DNA of 64,000 bases. Source: Candidatus Accumulibacter proximus. GTDB lineage: Bacteria; Pseudomonadota; Gammaproteobacteria; Burkholderiales; Rhodocyclaceae. Below, piece after piece: positions 1-9,606 of this stretch; within the stretch, counting starts at the first letter, position 1, and the number at the start of each line of letters is the position of its first letter. The position numbers and the translations under genes were made by a program. The stretch spans positions 558,001-622,000 of the forward strand of contig JADJMH010000001.1 in the NCBI GenBank assembly GCA_016709675.1. Direction: 5' to 3'. The notes beneath the pieces were generated by a model, which ran no database searches, was not told the DNA's origin, and worked only from the letters and a program-made list of their open reading frames with translations.

Positions 1-1
1 C

Positions 2-747
2 GATGCTGCCGACATCACGCTCGGCGATGGTGGCGAGAAGCGAAGCATCGCCGCCCGCCTGGTCGTTCATGCCGAGGGTACGCCGGGCAACGACGCAGGG
101 GTTCGGGTGTGCGATTACCGACAGCACGCCTTGGTCGCCGAAGTCCGCCCACTCGCCGGGCACGCTCACCGCGCCTGGGAGCGCTTCACGCCAGACGGGC
201 CACTCGCGCTGCTACCACTTGCTCAGGACTACTCGGTCGTGTTTACGATGCCTCCCGACAAGGCCAGCGAGCACATCAAGCTAGACGAGCAAGCGTTTCT
301 CGCCGCCCTGCGAATACAGTTCGGCAGCCGCATGGACTTGTTGCCAGCGGCCCGCGCGCCAGTTTCCCGCTGGCGCTTCGCGTCCGCCGGCAACTCACCG
401 TCCAGCGTCAGGTGTGGATCGGCAACGCCGCGCAAAGCCTGCACCCGGTTTCTGGGCAGGGTTTCAACCTCGGCCTGCGCGACGCCTGGGAGCTGGCCGA
501 AGCCCTGCTCACACGCGCCGGCGGCGACCCTGGCGACGCGGCCGCCCTCGCCTTCTACACTCAGGGACGCCGGATCGACCGCGTCGGCAGCATGGGCTTC
601 ACCGATGGCATCGTGCGTCTCTTCTCCAATGATCTGGGCCCGTTGCAGGTCGCTCGCGGGCTAGGCCTGCTCAGCCTTGACCTGCTGCCACCGTTACGTC
701 ATTTCGTCGCTCGGCGCATGATCTGGGGAGCGCGGGCCTGGCCTTAG
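2..747 (+). pseudogene. UbiH/UbiF/UbiI-family FAD monooxygenase, 3' part, frameshifted
   Basis: This is the C-terminal half of a flavin-dependent hydroxylase of ubiquinone biosynthesis; the 5' end lies outside the window. Frame 2 from base 2 reads family-typical sequence (RAWERFTPDGPLALLPL) up to about base 333. The family pattern then continues in frame 1 (GPRASFPLALR, then GNAAQSLHPVSGQGFNLGLRD, the FAD-ribityl-binding motif) to the TAG at 745-747. Restoring one G in the run at 335-336 gives an unbroken reading. The break is therefore a single-base deletion, either a real mutation or a sequencing error. UbiH, UbiF and UbiI cannot be told apart from this tail. Confidence 0.75.
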
Positions 748-910
748 CCCATTGCTTGCTGCCGGAAGATCTGGTCGCCTGCTGACCCGCCGAGCAAACC
801 GCGCCAGCTGCCGGGACGCACGACACGACCGCCGCCATGTTTCGCTTTGTTGCCGATTCGGCTAGACTTGCCCGCTTACTCAGCGCTTTGCCCACATTCG
901 TGACGACCCC

Positions 911-1696
911 ATGCCACTAGCCAACAAGACACGCCAACTGATCGAGTTCAAGGGAACCACCCTGCCAGTCGTCGTGGTCACCGTGCGCTCCTTGCACCCG
1001 GAGGCTCTGGCCGAAGCAGCCAGCGCGCTCTTCGGTGACGATGAGTTTTTCGACGGCGATGCGGCATTGCTTGAATTATCGCAGATCGTAGACGTTCCGG
1101 AGCCCGACTGGCGGCGACTGAAGCAGGTCTTGAAATCGCATGGCCTCAACGTCATTGGCGTCCGTGGCGGCAGCGAAGAGCTCCGCTATGGCGCAGCCTT
1201 TGCCGGCTTGCCGACCTATGCTGCCGGTGAACGTTCAGCCCCCCCGACCACCGCTTGCCAAGCAGCTCCTTCGCCGCTGCCCGAAAAAGCCGATTTGATA
1301 AGCGCGGCGGCACCCCCGACCGTGGTAGCCGCTGCCACCGCACCAACCGTCTTCATTGAGCGGCCGCTACGCTCCGGACAGCAGGTTTACGCGCGCGGTG
1401 GCGACCTCGTCGTATTGGCCGCGGTCAATGCCGGGGCCGAAGTCATCGCCGACGGCAACATCCACATCTACGCGCCCCTGCACGGGCGGGCGCTGGCTGG
1501 CGCCAGCGGCGCTGCCGACGCGCGAATTGTCTGCACCCGCTTCGATGCCGAACTAGTTTCGGTGGCTGGTCTGTACCGGACCTTTGACAATGGCGTCCCG
1601 GTGGAAATGGCCGGCAGACCGGTACAGGTCAGGCTATCCGCCACCCCCGGGGAGGAAACCGGAAAACTCATCGTCGAACCGCTCCAGACCGATTAG
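911..1696 (+). CDS. minC: Septum site-determining protein MinC
   Basis: FtsZ-polymerisation inhibitor of the Min system, which keeps the division septum away from the poles. The 261-residue product has the MinC N-terminal domain (about residues 5-110), a Pro/Ala-rich linker, and the C-terminal right-handed beta-helix domain that binds MinD (about residues 155-255, containing GGDLVVLAAVNAGAEVIADG). Length is a little above the E. coli protein because of the linker. It is first in a minC-minD-minE run, with about 100 bases between minC and minD. The ATG at 911 begins MPLANKTRQLIEFKG, the expected start of the N domain. Confidence 0.95.
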   Translation: MPLANKTRQLIEFKGTTLPVVVVTVRSLHPEALAEAASALFGDDEFFDGDAALLELSQIVDVPEPDWRRLKQVLKSHGLNVIGVRGGSEELRYGAAFAGLPTYAAGERSAPPTTACQAAPSPLPEKADLISAAAPPTVVAAATAPTVFIERPLRSGQQVYARGGDLVVLAAVNAGAEVIADGNIHIYAPLHGRALAGASGAADARIVCTRFDAELVSVAGLYRTFDNGVPVEMAGRPVQVRLSATPGEETGKLIVEPLQTD

Positions 1697-1799
1697 CGAC
1701 GTTGCTGGTCTGGCACTGATCAGCAAGCATCAGGGGCAATTCAACAGCGAGCCGATTCTGCAGTTAGAATCTCGTCTTTATATTTGCGGGGAAACATCC

Positions 1800-2621
1800 G
1801 TGACACGTATCGTCGTCGTAACGTCCGGCAAGGGTGGGGTCGGCAAGACCACCACCAGCGCCAGCTTCGCGTCGGGCCTCGCCCTGCGTGGTTACAAAAC
1901 CGCCGTCATCGATTTCGATGTTGGCCTGCGCAACCTTGATCTCATAATGGGCTGCGAACGCCGCGTCGTTTATGACCTCGTCAATGTCCTCAATGGCGAA
2001 GCAACACTCCACCAGGCGCTGATCAAGGACAAGCACTGCGACAACGGCAATCTTTTCGTGCTGCCCGCTTCGCAAACCCGCGACAAGGATGCGCTAACCG
2101 AAGAGGGTGTGGAGAAGGTTCTCAAGGAACTTGAACACATGGGTTTCGACTACGTCGTCTGCGATTCACCGGCAGGCATCGAGCGTGGCGCGGTCATGGC
2201 CCTGACTTTTGCCGACGAGGCACTGGTCGTCAGCAACCCGGAGGTTTCCTCGGTACGCGACTCAGACCGCATTCTCGGCATCATCCAGGCCAAGTCGCGA
2301 CGCGCGCTACTCGGTGGCGAACCCGTCAAGGAGCACCTCCTGATCACCCGCTATTCACCGAAGCGCGTCAACGACGGTGAGATGCTGTCGTACAAGGACG
2401 TGCAGGAGATACTCCGCGTACCGATCATCGGCGTGATTCCCGAGTCCGAGGCGGTGCTGCAATCCTCGAATGCCGGCACACCGGCGATCCATCTTGCTGA
2501 CTCCGACGTCGCCGGCGCCTACCTCGACGTGGTTGGCCGCTTTCTCGGCGAAACCATCCCACTCCGCTTCGTCGACTACGAGAAGCCTGGCCTGTTCAAG
2601 CGACTGTTCGGGGGTAAATGA
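1800..2621 (+). CDS. minD: Septum site-determining protein MinD
   Basis: Membrane-associated P-loop ATPase that recruits MinC and oscillates with MinE. I chose the GTG at 1800 because it gives VTRIVVVTSGKGGVGKTTT at the N-terminus, with the deviant Walker A (Lys11 and Lys16) where the family has it, and a GGGGA ribosome binding site lies just upstream. The reading frame is open further 5' (to 1584), but that part overlaps minC and does not look like MinD. The protein ends in a short amphipathic, basic tail (KPGLFKRLFGGK), the membrane-targeting helix. The stop overlaps the minE start (ATGA). Confidence 0.96.
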   Translation: MTRIVVVTSGKGGVGKTTTSASFASGLALRGYKTAVIDFDVGLRNLDLIMGCERRVVYDLVNVLNGEATLHQALIKDKHCDNGNLFVLPASQTRDKDALTEEGVEKVLKELEHMGFDYVVCDSPAGIERGAVMALTFADEALVVSNPEVSSVRDSDRILGIIQAKSRRALLGGEPVKEHLLITRYSPKRVNDGEMLSYKDVQEILRVPIIGVIPESEAVLQSSNAGTPAIHLADSDVAGAYLDVVGRFLGETIPLRFVDYEKPGLFKRLFGGK

Positions 2622-2890
2622 GCATGTCCCTGTTCTCCCTGATCTTCGGCAGCAAGCCCAAGACGGCAGCGATTGCAAAGGAACGTCTGCAACTGATCAT
2701 TGCCCACGAGCGCAATGGCAGCACCAGTACGCCGGATTTCCTGCCGGCCTTGCAGCAGGAGCTGATGGCCGTTATTTCGAAATACGTGTCGGTGAACCCC
2801 GAAGACATCAAGGTGTCAATCGAGAAACAAGGCAACTTCGAGGTGCTGGAGGTGAATATCGTCATGCCTGAGGCGAGCAGCAGGCTTTGA
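2618..2890 (+). CDS. minE: Cell division topological specificity factor MinE
   Basis: Stimulates MinD ATPase and gives the Min system its oscillation. The 90-residue product starts MSMSLFSLIFGSKPKTAAIAKERL, the amphipathic membrane-binding N-terminus followed by the anti-MinCD helix (KERLQLIIAHER); the rest is the topological specificity domain. It overlaps minD by 4 bases, so the two are probably translationally coupled. A second ATG two codons downstream (2624) is an equally plausible start. Confidence 0.96.
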   Translation: MSMSLFSLIFGSKPKTAAIAKERLQLIIAHERNGSTSTPDFLPALQQELMAVISKYVSVNPEDIKVSIEKQGNFEVLEVNIVMPEASSRL

Positions 2891-3088
2891 TGCGGCAGTC
2901 GCCCCCGGAGTGACCGCGGCGGGATAACCAGGAATGCAGCTCGCCCCCCCTTCTCGCTTCAACGACCGACCGCCACGAGCAACGAGGGAGTCTCAGGCCC
3001 AGGAAGGGCGGCAAGAACTGGCTGTTTCTGGCGGCCGCATTCGGGGTAAAATCCTCGCCTTGCCCCGCCTGCCAGGCACCCAACCGCC

Positions 3089-4141
3089 ATGGAATTTCTC
3101 GGTTTTTCGCTTCGCAACCAGTTGTTCGTCGCTCCGATGGCGGGCGTCACCGATCGCCCATTCAGGCAACTGTGCAAGAAAATGGGCGCCGCCCTTGCAG
3201 TCTCAGAGATGGTGACTTCAAACTCGTTGCTCTATGGCAGCGCGAAGACGCGACGGCGCGCCAACCACGAGGGAGAGGTGGCACCGATCGCCGTCCAGAT
3301 CGCCGGCGCCAATCCGTCGATGATGGCTGATGCGGCGCGCTACAACGTCGACCGGGGAGCGCAGATCATCGACATCAATATGGGCTGCCCGGCGAGGAAG
3401 ATCTGCAACGTGATGGCGGGCTCTGCCCTGCTCCGCGATGAGTCGCTGGTCCGACAGATTCTTGACGCGGTTGTTCATGCCGTACCGAATACCCCGGTGA
3501 CGCTGAAGATCCGCACCGGCTGGGACAAGGACCACCGCAACGCCCTGAGCATCCTGAAGATCGCCGAGCAGTCCGGAATCAGGGCGCTGGCCATGCACGG
3601 GCGCACGCGCGCCTGCGGCTACAGCGGCCAGGCCGAATACGACACGATTCGGTCGGTCAAGGCCCAGGCAGGCATCCCTGTCATCGCCAACGGCGACATC
3701 GGTTCTCCGGAAAAGGCAAAACAGGTTCTTGACATCACCCATGCCGACGCAGTGATGATCGGCCGTGCGGCCCAGGGGCGTCCCTGGCTCTTCCGTGAGA
3801 TCGAGCACTTCCTGAAAACCGGAACCTATCTGCCCCCACCACGGGTCAGTGAAATTCACCAGGTATTGCTCGATCATCTCGAGGATCTCTACCTTTTCTA
3901 CGGTTTCGAAACCGGAGTAGGCATCGGCAGGAAACACATCTCCTGGTACACCAGGGGACTGGTCGGCTCAGCGGCGTTCCGCGGCCAGGTAAATCACTTG
4001 CCGACCGTCGACCGGCAAAGGCAGGCGGTGAACGATTTTTTCTCTGCCCTCGGCGAGCGCCACGAGCGTCTGCCCTATCTCGCTCCGGACCCGGACACCA
4101 CCACCCCTGGCCATGCCAGTCTTGAGGACCTCGCCGCATGA
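3089..4141 (+). CDS. dusB: tRNA-dihydrouridine synthase DusB
   Basis: FMN-dependent enzyme that reduces uridine to dihydrouridine in the tRNA D-loop. The 350-residue TIM-barrel protein shows the FMN-site start (APMAGVTDRPFR), the catalytic cysteine in NMGCPARK (Cys100), KIRTGWD and MHGRTR. It overlaps fis by 4 bases (ATGA at 4138), the dusB-fis arrangement conserved in gamma- and betaproteobacteria. About 200 bases separate it from minE, so it probably has its own promoter, though I see no clear consensus there. Confidence 0.95.
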   Translation: MEFLGFSLRNQLFVAPMAGVTDRPFRQLCKKMGAALAVSEMVTSNSLLYGSAKTRRRANHEGEVAPIAVQIAGANPSMMADAARYNVDRGAQIIDINMGCPARKICNVMAGSALLRDESLVRQILDAVVHAVPNTPVTLKIRTGWDKDHRNALSILKIAEQSGIRALAMHGRTRACGYSGQAEYDTIRSVKAQAGIPVIANGDIGSPEKAKQVLDITHADAVMIGRAAQGRPWLFREIEHFLKTGTYLPPPRVSEIHQVLLDHLEDLYLFYGFETGVGIGRKHISWYTRGLVGSAAFRGQVNHLPTVDRQRQAVNDFFSALGERHERLPYLAPDPDTTTPGHASLEDLAA

Positions 4142-4389
4142 TTCGAGATCACCATGACGATGACGACATCGCGACTTGCGTCTGCAAGGCGCTTGAAAAC
4201 TACTTTCAGAGGCTGGAGGGCGAGAAGCCGGTAGCCGTTTATGAGATGGTGATCAGGAGCGTTGAACGGCCAATGCTTGAAGTCGTTCTCAAACAGGCTG
4301 GCGGCAACCAGACACTCGCAGCCGAAATCCTCGGCATCAATCGCAACACGCTGCGCAAGAAACTGGCCGACCACAAACTGATCGCCTGA
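4138..4389 (+). CDS. fis: DNA-binding protein Fis
   Basis: Small nucleoid-associated DNA-bending protein and global regulator. The 83-residue product carries the C-terminal helix-turn-helix typical of Fis and NtrC tails (QTLAAEILGINRNTLRKKL, about residues 57-75). It lacks a long N-terminal arm and is shorter than E. coli Fis (98 residues), as is common in betaproteobacteria. Its start codon lies inside the dusB stop, so its synthesis is probably tied to dusB translation. Confidence 0.93.
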   Translation: MIRDHHDDDDIATCVCKALENYFQRLEGEKPVAVYEMVIRSVERPMLEVVLKQAGGNQTLAAEILGINRNTLRKKLADHKLIA

Positions 4390-4438
4390 ACCGACTGCTT
4401 ACCTCATCTCTCAACGTTGCCTTGATTACCTCCCCACC

Positions 4439-6004
4439 ATGAAAATCCGCCAAGCCCTGCTCAGCCTCTCGAACAAGAGTGGCGCACTCGAATTTGCCCG
4501 GGGCCTCGTCGCCCATGACGTGAAGCTCCTATCAACCGGCGGCACCGCCAGCCTGCTCCGCAACGCCGGCCTGCCGGTCACCGAAGTGGGCGATTACACC
4601 GACTTTCCTGAAATTCTCGACGGTCGCGTCAAGACACTGCATCCCCGAGTGCACGCGGGCATCCTGGCGCGTCGCGATCTACCCGAGCATATGAGCACCA
4701 TTGAGCAACACGGTATTCCGACCATCGATCTGGTCTGCGTGAATCTCTACCCCTTCCGCGAGACCGTCGCCAAAGCCGAGGTCACGCTGGCCGACGCAAT
4801 CGAGAACATCGACATCGGTGGTCCGGCGATGGTCCGTTCGTCGGCCAAGAACTACCCCGGGGTAGCGGTCGTCACCGACCCGGGAGACTACCCCGCGCTA
4901 CTCGCGGAGATGACGGCCAACAGTGGCGAGCTAAGCCTGTGCACACGTTTCGCGCTGGCCAAGAAGGCGTTTGTGCACACCGCGCGTTACGACGCAGCGA
5001 TCGCCAACTGGCTGACTTCACTCGATGAAGCGAACCAGCCGGGGTTATTCCCGGGCCAACTGCAACTTGCTTTCGATCGCGTCGAGACGCTGCGTTATGG
5101 TGAGAATCCGCATCAACAGGCCGCGTTCTACCGCGACCCGACGCCGCTTGCGGGCTCGATCGCCAACTACCGGCAGTTGCAGGGCAAGGAACTCTCCTAC
5201 AACAACATCGCCGATGCCGACGCGGCCTGGGAATGCGTCAAGACCTTCGAGACCCCGGCCTGCGTGATCATCAAACACGCCAATCCCTGCGGCGTCGCGG
5301 TCGATCTAAGTTTGCTGTCAGCTTACGAGAAAGCCTTCCAGACCGATTCGACCTCGGCCTTTGGCGGCATCATCGCCTTCAACGGTACGGTCGACGCCGA
5401 AGTTGTCGCGGCGATGAATGCGCGCAAGCATTTCGTTGAAGTTCTGCTGGCACCGGCGTTCAGCGACGCTGCCAGAGAAATGCTCGCCACCAAGCAGAAC
5501 CTGCGCGTCCTCGAACTGCCCCTGGCCAGGGTCTATCATGCGTTTGAAATGAAGCGCGTCGGTGGTGGACTGCTGGTGCAGACACCTGACCACTTCAATG
5601 TCCAGGCCTCAGACCTCAGGCAGGTGAGCAAGGTGGCGCCGACCGATGCCCAAATCGAGGATCTCCTCTTCGCCTACCGCGTTGCCAAGTTCGTCAAGTC
5701 CAATGCAATCGTATTCTGCGGCCGAGGCATGACGCTGGGCGTTGGTGCCGGCCAGATGAGCCGGGTTGATTCGACCCGTATCGCAGCCAGCAAGGCAAAG
5801 AGTGCCGGCCTCGACCTGGCGGGCTCCTGCGTCGCCTCCGATGCTTTCTTCCCCTTCCGCGACGGGCTCGATGTCGTGGCTGCAGCCGGCGCCAAGGCGG
5901 TCATCCAGCCCGGCGGCTCGCTGCGTGACGAGGAAGTGATCGGTGCCGCCGACGAGCATGGCCTGGCGATGGTCTTCACCGGCACCAGGCACTTCCGACA
6001 CTGA
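4439..6004 (+). CDS. purH: Bifunctional AICAR transformylase / IMP cyclohydrolase PurH
   Basis: Catalyses the last two steps of IMP synthesis: formyl transfer to AICAR from 10-formyl-THF, then ring closure. The 521-residue protein has an N-terminal MGS-like cyclohydrolase domain (about residues 1-150; STGGTASLLRNAGLPVTEV) and a C-terminal transformylase domain (about 195-521) with the KHANPCG motif. It lies 50 bases after fis and 140 bases before purD, a common purH-purD pairing. Confidence 0.97.
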   Translation: MKIRQALLSLSNKSGALEFARGLVAHDVKLLSTGGTASLLRNAGLPVTEVGDYTDFPEILDGRVKTLHPRVHAGILARRDLPEHMSTIEQHGIPTIDLVCVNLYPFRETVAKAEVTLADAIENIDIGGPAMVRSSAKNYPGVAVVTDPGDYPALLAEMTANSGELSLCTRFALAKKAFVHTARYDAAIANWLTSLDEANQPGLFPGQLQLAFDRVETLRYGENPHQQAAFYRDPTPLAGSIANYRQLQGKELSYNNIADADAAWECVKTFETPACVIIKHANPCGVAVDLSLLSAYEKAFQTDSTSAFGGIIAFNGTVDAEVVAAMNARKHFVEVLLAPAFSDAAREMLATKQNLRVLELPLARVYHAFEMKRVGGGLLVQTPDHFNVQASDLRQVSKVAPTDAQIEDLLFAYRVAKFVKSNAIVFCGRGMTLGVGAGQMSRVDSTRIAASKAKSAGLDLAGSCVASDAFFPFRDGLDVVAAAGAKAVIQPGGSLRDEEVIGAADEHGLAMVFTGTRHFRH

Positions 6005-6144
6005 GCTGGTCGGCCGACCGTGCACGCCGGCAAGGGCACGCTGCAATGCTTTGGCCTGACGAGTTGTCACGGCTATCGCGGATGGGCTTTTTTGGGTAAG
6101 CGCTGCTGCGCACCCGTGAACGAACTGGTGCTGAAAGGATCCCA

Positions 6145-7425
6145 ATGAAGTTACTCGTCATCGGCTCTGGCGGTCGCGAACACGCTCTCGCCTGGCGCCT
6201 GGCAAGAACACCGGGGCTGCAGAAGGTCTTTGTCGCACCCGGCAATGCTGGCACAGCACGCGAGCGCGAACTCGAGAACCTTGACCTCAGCGACCCGGAA
6301 GCCCTCGCCGACTTCGCCATCAGGGAAAAAATCCAGCTCACCGTCGTCGGCCCGGAAGCGCCGCTCGCCGCCGGCATTGTCAACCTGTTTCGCGCCCGCG
6401 GTCTGAAGATCTTCGGCCCCACCAGGGAAGCCGCTCAACTCGAGAGTTCGAAGGATTTCGCCAAGCGGTTCATGGTCAGGCACAACATCCCGACCGCTCG
6501 CTTTGCGACCTTCTCCGATCGCGCCTCCGCCCACGCCTACGTCGCCCAGCAGGGGGCGCCGATTGTCATCAAGGCCGATGGTCTGGCCGCTGGCAAAGGC
6601 GTCGTCGTCGCTGGCAGCCTGAACGAGGCGTACGCGGCGATTGACCACATGCTGCCAGCCAGCAACCGAGGCGCCGCGAAGCACGCAACGCCGTCTAGGG
6701 TAGTGATTGAAGAGTTCCTCGAAGGCGAAGAGGCCAGTTTCATCGTCATGGTCGACGGCAAGAATGCACTTCCTCTAGCCTCGAGCCAGGATCACAAGCG
6801 CATCGGCGATGGCGACACCGGCCCCAACACCGGCGGCATGGGCGCTTACTCGCCAGCGCCGGTGGTCACGCCGGAGGTTCACGCCCGCGCCATGCGCGAG
6901 ATCATCCTGCCGACGGTCCGCGGCATGGCGGCCGATGGCATCCCCTATACCGGCTTCCTCTACGCTGGCCTGATGATCGGCAAGGACGGATCGGTCAAGA
7001 CAGTCGAGTTCAATTGCCGCCTTGGCGACCCCGAAACCCAGCCGATCATGATGCGCATGAAATCTGACCTGCTGACCCTGTTGGAGCACGCAGTGGCAGG
7101 CCGACTCAACCTGGTTGAGGCCAGCTGGGATCGTCGCGTTGCCCTCGGCGTCGTGCTGGCCGCAGCCAATTACCCCGGCACCCCGCGCACCGGTGACGCG
7201 ATCAGCGGCCTGCCGCAGAACAGTGATGACAGTCACGTCTTCCATGCCGGTACGCGTGAGCAGGATGACCAAATCGTCACTTCCGGCGGCCGCGTGCTAT
7301 GCGTGACGACGCTCTCGGACAATATCCGACAGGCCCAGAAGCGCGCCTACGATCTCATTGCCGGCATTCACTATGATGGCATGCAGTATCGACGCGACAT
7401 CGGCCAACGCGCGGTCAACCGATGA
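6145..7425 (+). CDS. purD: Phosphoribosylamine-glycine ligase (GAR synthetase) PurD
   Basis: ATP-grasp ligase joining glycine to 5-phosphoribosylamine in purine synthesis. The 426-residue protein begins MKLLVIGSGGREHALAWRL, the N-domain signature. It shows the ATP-grasp core (VIKADGLAAGKGV; EEFLEGEEASF) and GDPETQPIMMRM near the metal site. An AAAGGA ribosome binding site stands about 6 bases before the ATG. It follows purH and precedes hemF on the same strand. Confidence 0.97.
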   Translation: MKLLVIGSGGREHALAWRLARTPGLQKVFVAPGNAGTARERELENLDLSDPEALADFAIREKIQLTVVGPEAPLAAGIVNLFRARGLKIFGPTREAAQLESSKDFAKRFMVRHNIPTARFATFSDRASAHAYVAQQGAPIVIKADGLAAGKGVVVAGSLNEAYAAIDHMLPASNRGAAKHATPSRVVIEEFLEGEEASFIVMVDGKNALPLASSQDHKRIGDGDTGPNTGGMGAYSPAPVVTPEVHARAMREIILPTVRGMAADGIPYTGFLYAGLMIGKDGSVKTVEFNCRLGDPETQPIMMRMKSDLLTLLEHAVAGRLNLVEASWDRRVALGVVLAAANYPGTPRTGDAISGLPQNSDDSHVFHAGTREQDDQIVTSGGRVLCVTTLSDNIRQAQKRAYDLIAGIHYDGMQYRRDIGQRAVNR

Positions 7426-7482
7426 GCAAGACAAGCGACGGCCAGGCGTGCCCTTCGCTGCACAGGCAGTAGCTTGTCAGCG

Positions 7483-8400
7483 ATGATCGATTCCGCCCGT
7501 CTCAGGCACTACTTTACCAACCTGCAGACGCGCATCGTCAGCGCGGCCGAAGCGGTCGAAGGTAGCACTGGCTCGACCTTCCGCGTGGACCATTGGGAGA
7601 AGGAGGCAGGTGCGCCAATCGCCGGTAGCGGATGCACCTGCATCCTTGAAGGTGGCCGTGTTTTCGAACGCGGCGGCGTCGCTTTTTCGCAGGTCAGCGG
7701 CGTCGAACTGCCTGCTTCAGCGACCGCCAAACGCCCCGAACTGGCGGGGCGCGCTTTCGCTGCCATGGGCGTTTCGCTGGTGCTGCACCCGGAAAACCCC
7801 TACTGCCCGACCGCGCACATGAACGTGCGGGCACTGATCACGACCAGGGCTGATGCCGAACCCGCATGGTGGTTCGGCGGCGGCATGGACCTGACGCCCT
7901 ACTACCCCTTTGCCGAAGACATCCGGCATTTCCATGCCACCTGTAAGCAGGCACTGCGACCCTTTGGCGATGACACCCACGCTCGCTACAAGAGGTGGTG
8001 CGACGAGTACTTCTTCCTCAAGCATCGCAACGAGCCACGGGGTGTCGGTGGCGTATTCTTCGATGATCTGAACGAGGGTGGCTTTGAGCGCTGCTTCGCC
8101 CTGACCAGAGCCGTCGGGGATGCGTTCGCCGACGCCTATCTGCCGCTGATCGAAAGGCGGCAGGCGATACCCTACGGCGAACGAGAACGCGACTTTCAGG
8201 CCTACCGACGGGGTCGTTATGTCGAGTTCAATCTGGTCTGGGATCGTGGCACTCTGTTCGGGCTGCAATCGGGCGGGCGTACCGAGTCGGTCCTGATGTC
8301 GCTACCGCCAATAGTCAAGTGGCGCTACGATTGGCAACCCGCAGCCGGCACTGCGGAAGCTGCGCTCTACGAAATGCTGACGCCGCGCGACTGGGCCTAG
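7483..8400 (+). CDS. hemF: Oxygen-dependent coproporphyrinogen III oxidase HemF
   Basis: Converts coproporphyrinogen III to protoporphyrinogen IX using O2. The protein shows the HemF signatures GGGMDLTPYYPFAEDIRHFH and CDEYFFLKHRNEPRGVGG, followed by a conserved C-terminus. I chose the ATG at 7483 (MIDSARLRHYF, 305 residues); an in-frame TTG at 7474 would add three residues. It is convergent with hemY, and it adds to an unusual local density of tetrapyrrole genes (hemF, hemYXDC, hemA). Confidence 0.95.
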   Translation: MIDSARLRHYFTNLQTRIVSAAEAVEGSTGSTFRVDHWEKEAGAPIAGSGCTCILEGGRVFERGGVAFSQVSGVELPASATAKRPELAGRAFAAMGVSLVLHPENPYCPTAHMNVRALITTRADAEPAWWFGGGMDLTPYYPFAEDIRHFHATCKQALRPFGDDTHARYKRWCDEYFFLKHRNEPRGVGGVFFDDLNEGGFERCFALTRAVGDAFADAYLPLIERRQAIPYGERERDFQAYRRGRYVEFNLVWDRGTLFGLQSGGRTESVLMSLPPIVKWRYDWQPAAGTAEAALYEMLTPRDWA

Positions 8401-8439
8401 CCGCCTAGCCCTGCCCTTTACCCGCTTCGTGATGGGCCG

Positions 8440-9606
8440 TCAAGCAGGCTGCTCGGCAGCCGCCCGGTAATGCAGCAACGCCTCACTCGAGCGCTCGGTC
8501 TGATCGAGGAGACGCGCCAGCTCGAGCCTTGCTTCGCGCTGTTCGGCCAGCGACAGCGAAGCTTCAAGGTAGCTTTGCGCTTTGCCCCATAAACATTGAG
8601 CCAGGCAGAGACGACCCAGCGTAAGGAACAGACCGGGGTCCGCGGGATGCTCGAGTAGCCATGCTTCGGCTTGTGCGATACACGAAATCAGACCAGGTCC
8701 GCGTAGTCGGCCGTAAAGGCTGATCAATGCCGAATCCCATTGCACACCGAGCTGTCCTTCAATCAGGTGTTGGGCCTGAGCATGGGCGCCCTTGTCGAGC
8801 AAGGCCTCGGCCAGGAGTCTTGCCAGGCGTGGGCTGTTCTCCCTTGTCGGCAGTTGCTGCAGGTAGTCGAGAAGTTGTCCGGCATCACCCCGCAGGCGGA
8901 TGTTCTCCAGATGGGCCTTGAGCTTGATTTCCTGCGCCAGTTCCGGTGCCACACCATCGCGCTTCTCGAGCAGGCGTACCAGGCGTAGCACCTCCTGCCA
9001 GCGGGCACAACCCTGCTGCGCGCGTAGTTCGAGCCGAAGCGCTGCGATGTGGCGGCCAGAAAGTACCTGCAAACGCTGTAGTGTCGTCGCGGCCTCCTCG
9101 AAATCTTGGCCATCGAGGTGCATTTCGGCTTCGAGCATCAGTCGTGCCGGTTCCATCCGTGGATCATCACGGCTGGCACGATCAAGCCATGCCTTTTCCT
9201 TCTCCACCTCGCCAAGGTGCTGTGCGGCGCGCGCCGCGAGCAGCGCAGCCAGACCCGGCGTATGGTTGGCGGCGTGCGCCTCACCCGCTTTCTTCAAAGC
9301 CTGACTGAAACGCCCTTCGAAGAGCAAGCGCACGGCATCCTGGAAAGCCACCGCAGCTCTCTCGGCACGGCGGCGTTCGCGAAACAGCCGGACACGGTTT
9401 GGCAGCGACATGGTCAGTACGGCAGCACGAAGGAGACCGTAGAGCAGCACAAAGGTCAGTACAAGCAGAACAATCCCCATATTGAGGGAAATCTCCGCGC
9501 GGTACGGCGGCAAGACCAGCAAGAGATAACCCTCATTAAAGCGTGCTGCCAGGGAAATGCCGACCGCAAGTGCGCACAGCGCCAACAGCCAGAGCAAGCG
9601 CCTCAC
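8440..9606 (-). CDS. hemY: HemY-family TPR inner-membrane protein
   Basis: Proteobacterial HemY, not the Bacillus protoporphyrinogen oxidase of the same name. It is a membrane-anchored TPR protein encoded with hemX and linked to heme synthesis, exact role unclear. The 388-residue product has two N-terminal membrane segments (about residues 3-21 and 40-63) and then a helical region with TPR-like repeats to the C-terminus. It overlaps hemX by 4 bases and is last in the hemC-hemD-hemX-hemY run. Confidence 0.88.
   Translation of the reverse strand: MRRLLWLLALCALAVGISLAARFNEGYLLLVLPPYRAEISLNMGIVLLVLTFVLLYGLLRAAVLTMSLPNRVRLFRERRRAERAAVAFQDAVRLLFEGRFSQALKKAGEAHAANHTPGLAALLAARAAQHLGEVEKEKAWLDRASRDDPRMEPARLMLEAEMHLDGQDFEEAATTLQRLQVLSGRHIAALRLELRAQQGCARWQEVLRLVRLLEKRDGVAPELAQEIKLKAHLENIRLRGDAGQLLDYLQQLPTRENSPRLARLLAEALLDKGAHAQAQHLIEGQLGVQWDSALISLYGRLRGPGLISCIAQAEAWLLEHPADPGLFLTLGRLCLAQCLWGKAQSYLEASLSLAEQREARLELARLLDQTERSSEALLHYRAAAEQPA

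Noticed and set aside
6050..6100. Terminator-like T run in the purH-purD gap (GGGCTTTTTTGGG)
   Set aside because: No stable stem precedes the T run.
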